Below are positions 63,863-64,000 of a DNA stretch of 64,000 nt, piece after piece. Position 1 is the first letter of the stretch. Each line of letters begins with the position of its first letter. Origin of the DNA: Pontibacillus chungwhensis (lineage in GTDB: Bacteria > Bacillota > Bacilli > Bacillales > BH030062); NCBI RefSeq assembly GCF_030166655.1, contig NZ_CP126446.1, forward strand, positions 1,984,001-2,048,000, written 5' to 3'. Under the pieces are notes generated by a model. The model was not told the DNA's origin and did no database searches. It saw only the letters and a program-made list of their open reading frames with translations. Both the position numbers and the translations under genes were made by a program.

Positions 63863-64000
63863 TTTGTTTCTTTTCTGGAACATAGTCAAAACCCCCTGGA
63901 TGAAAGGGGTGACACTTGGCAATTCGTTTTACTGTTAACCATCCACCCTTTATTGCTCCAAATCTTGTAATAGCTTCAACACCATATTGGGAACATGTCG
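63855..64000 (-). CDS. yidD: Membrane protein insertion efficiency factor YidD, C-terminal part (runs off window)
   Basis: Minus-strand fragment of about 48 residues, open to the window edge. It reads [19 protein letters not shown], then [18 protein letters not shown] and a Lys/Gln tail: the diagnostic YidD motif with both conserved cysteines. YidD assists YidC-mediated membrane insertion. The N-terminal part lies outside the window. Confidence 0.93.
   Translation of the reverse strand, partial: TCSQYGVEAITRFGAIKGGWLTVKRIAKCHPFHPGGFDYVPEKKQKK

Overview
This window is a stretch of the conserved core chromosome of a low-GC, endospore-forming Gram-positive bacterium of the family Bacillaceae. 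Nearly every protein has its best remembered counterpart in Bacillus subtilis, and the gene order follows the B. subtilis spoIIIE-ymfC ... recA-rny-ymdB-spoVS-tdh-kbl-miaB-ymcA-cotE-mutS-mutL-miaA-hfq-spoVK-hflX-ynbB-glnR-glnA-lexA-yneB-ynzC-tkt-sirA-yneF-ccdA ... citB-yneN-tlp-yneP-yneQ-yneR axis. Many acidic proteins and an SSS-family sodium symporter would fit a salt-tolerant genus such as Halobacillus or Pontibacillus, but the genus is an inference. I see no rRNA, tRNA, insertion sequence, prophage or CRISPR array.

Layout. 1-6.8 kb: 3' end of spoIIIE, a GntR regulator (ymfC) and a four-gene nucleoside ABC importer (nupNOPQ). 7.1-8.9 kb: a CcpA-controlled sodium:solute symporter preceded by a 36-residue accessory membrane peptide. 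9-16.7 kb: ymfF-ymfH-ymfI (EF-P modification associated), ymfJ, ymfK, rodZ, pgsA, cinA. 16.8-21.1 kb: recA, rny, ymdB, spoVS. 21.3-24.7 kb: an M19 dipeptidase, then threonine breakdown (tdh-kbl) behind a perfect cre site. 24.8-34.7 kb: miaB-ricA, cotE, mutS-mutL, miaA, hfq, spoVK. 34.8-40.8 kb: hflX-ynbB, a secreted C39-like peptidase, and glnR-glnA with GlnR operators. 40.9-42.9 kb: SOS module with divergent lexA and three LexA boxes. 43-51.7 kb: tkt, sirA with Spo0A boxes, the ccd cluster carrying an extra mrpB, a soluble PAS histidine kinase and spore protein genes. 51.9-60.3 kb: aconitase, a membrane protein plus thioredoxin pair, sspN-tlp, a double AAA+ ATPase, yneP, yneQ, yneR. 60.4-64 kb: a three-gene ABC-2 exporter and the end of yidD.

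Gene themes: DNA repair and SOS (recA, lexA, yneB, mutSL, cinA), RNA modification and decay (miaA, miaB, rny, hfq, ymdB), sporulation (spoIIIE, spoVS, cotE, spoVK, sirA, ricA, sspN, sspO, sspP, tlp) and central metabolism under carbon or nitrogen control (tdh-kbl, symporter, glnRA, citB, tkt).

The most interesting departure from the B. subtilis plan is at the SOS locus. The place of the LysM division inhibitor yneA is taken by a tiny single-span membrane peptide of about 30 residues directly behind LexA boxes. Other oddities are an orphan mrpB inside the ccd cluster, an Lgt-like membrane protein without Lgt catalytic motifs coupled to a thioredoxin, a LexA-box-like palindrome before miaA, and two large unexplained inverted repeats at 21.2 and 27.6 kb. 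Several genes too short for ordinary ORF calling were found by eye: the symporter peptide, the SOS peptide, sspO, sspP, sspN and an FbpB-like protein.
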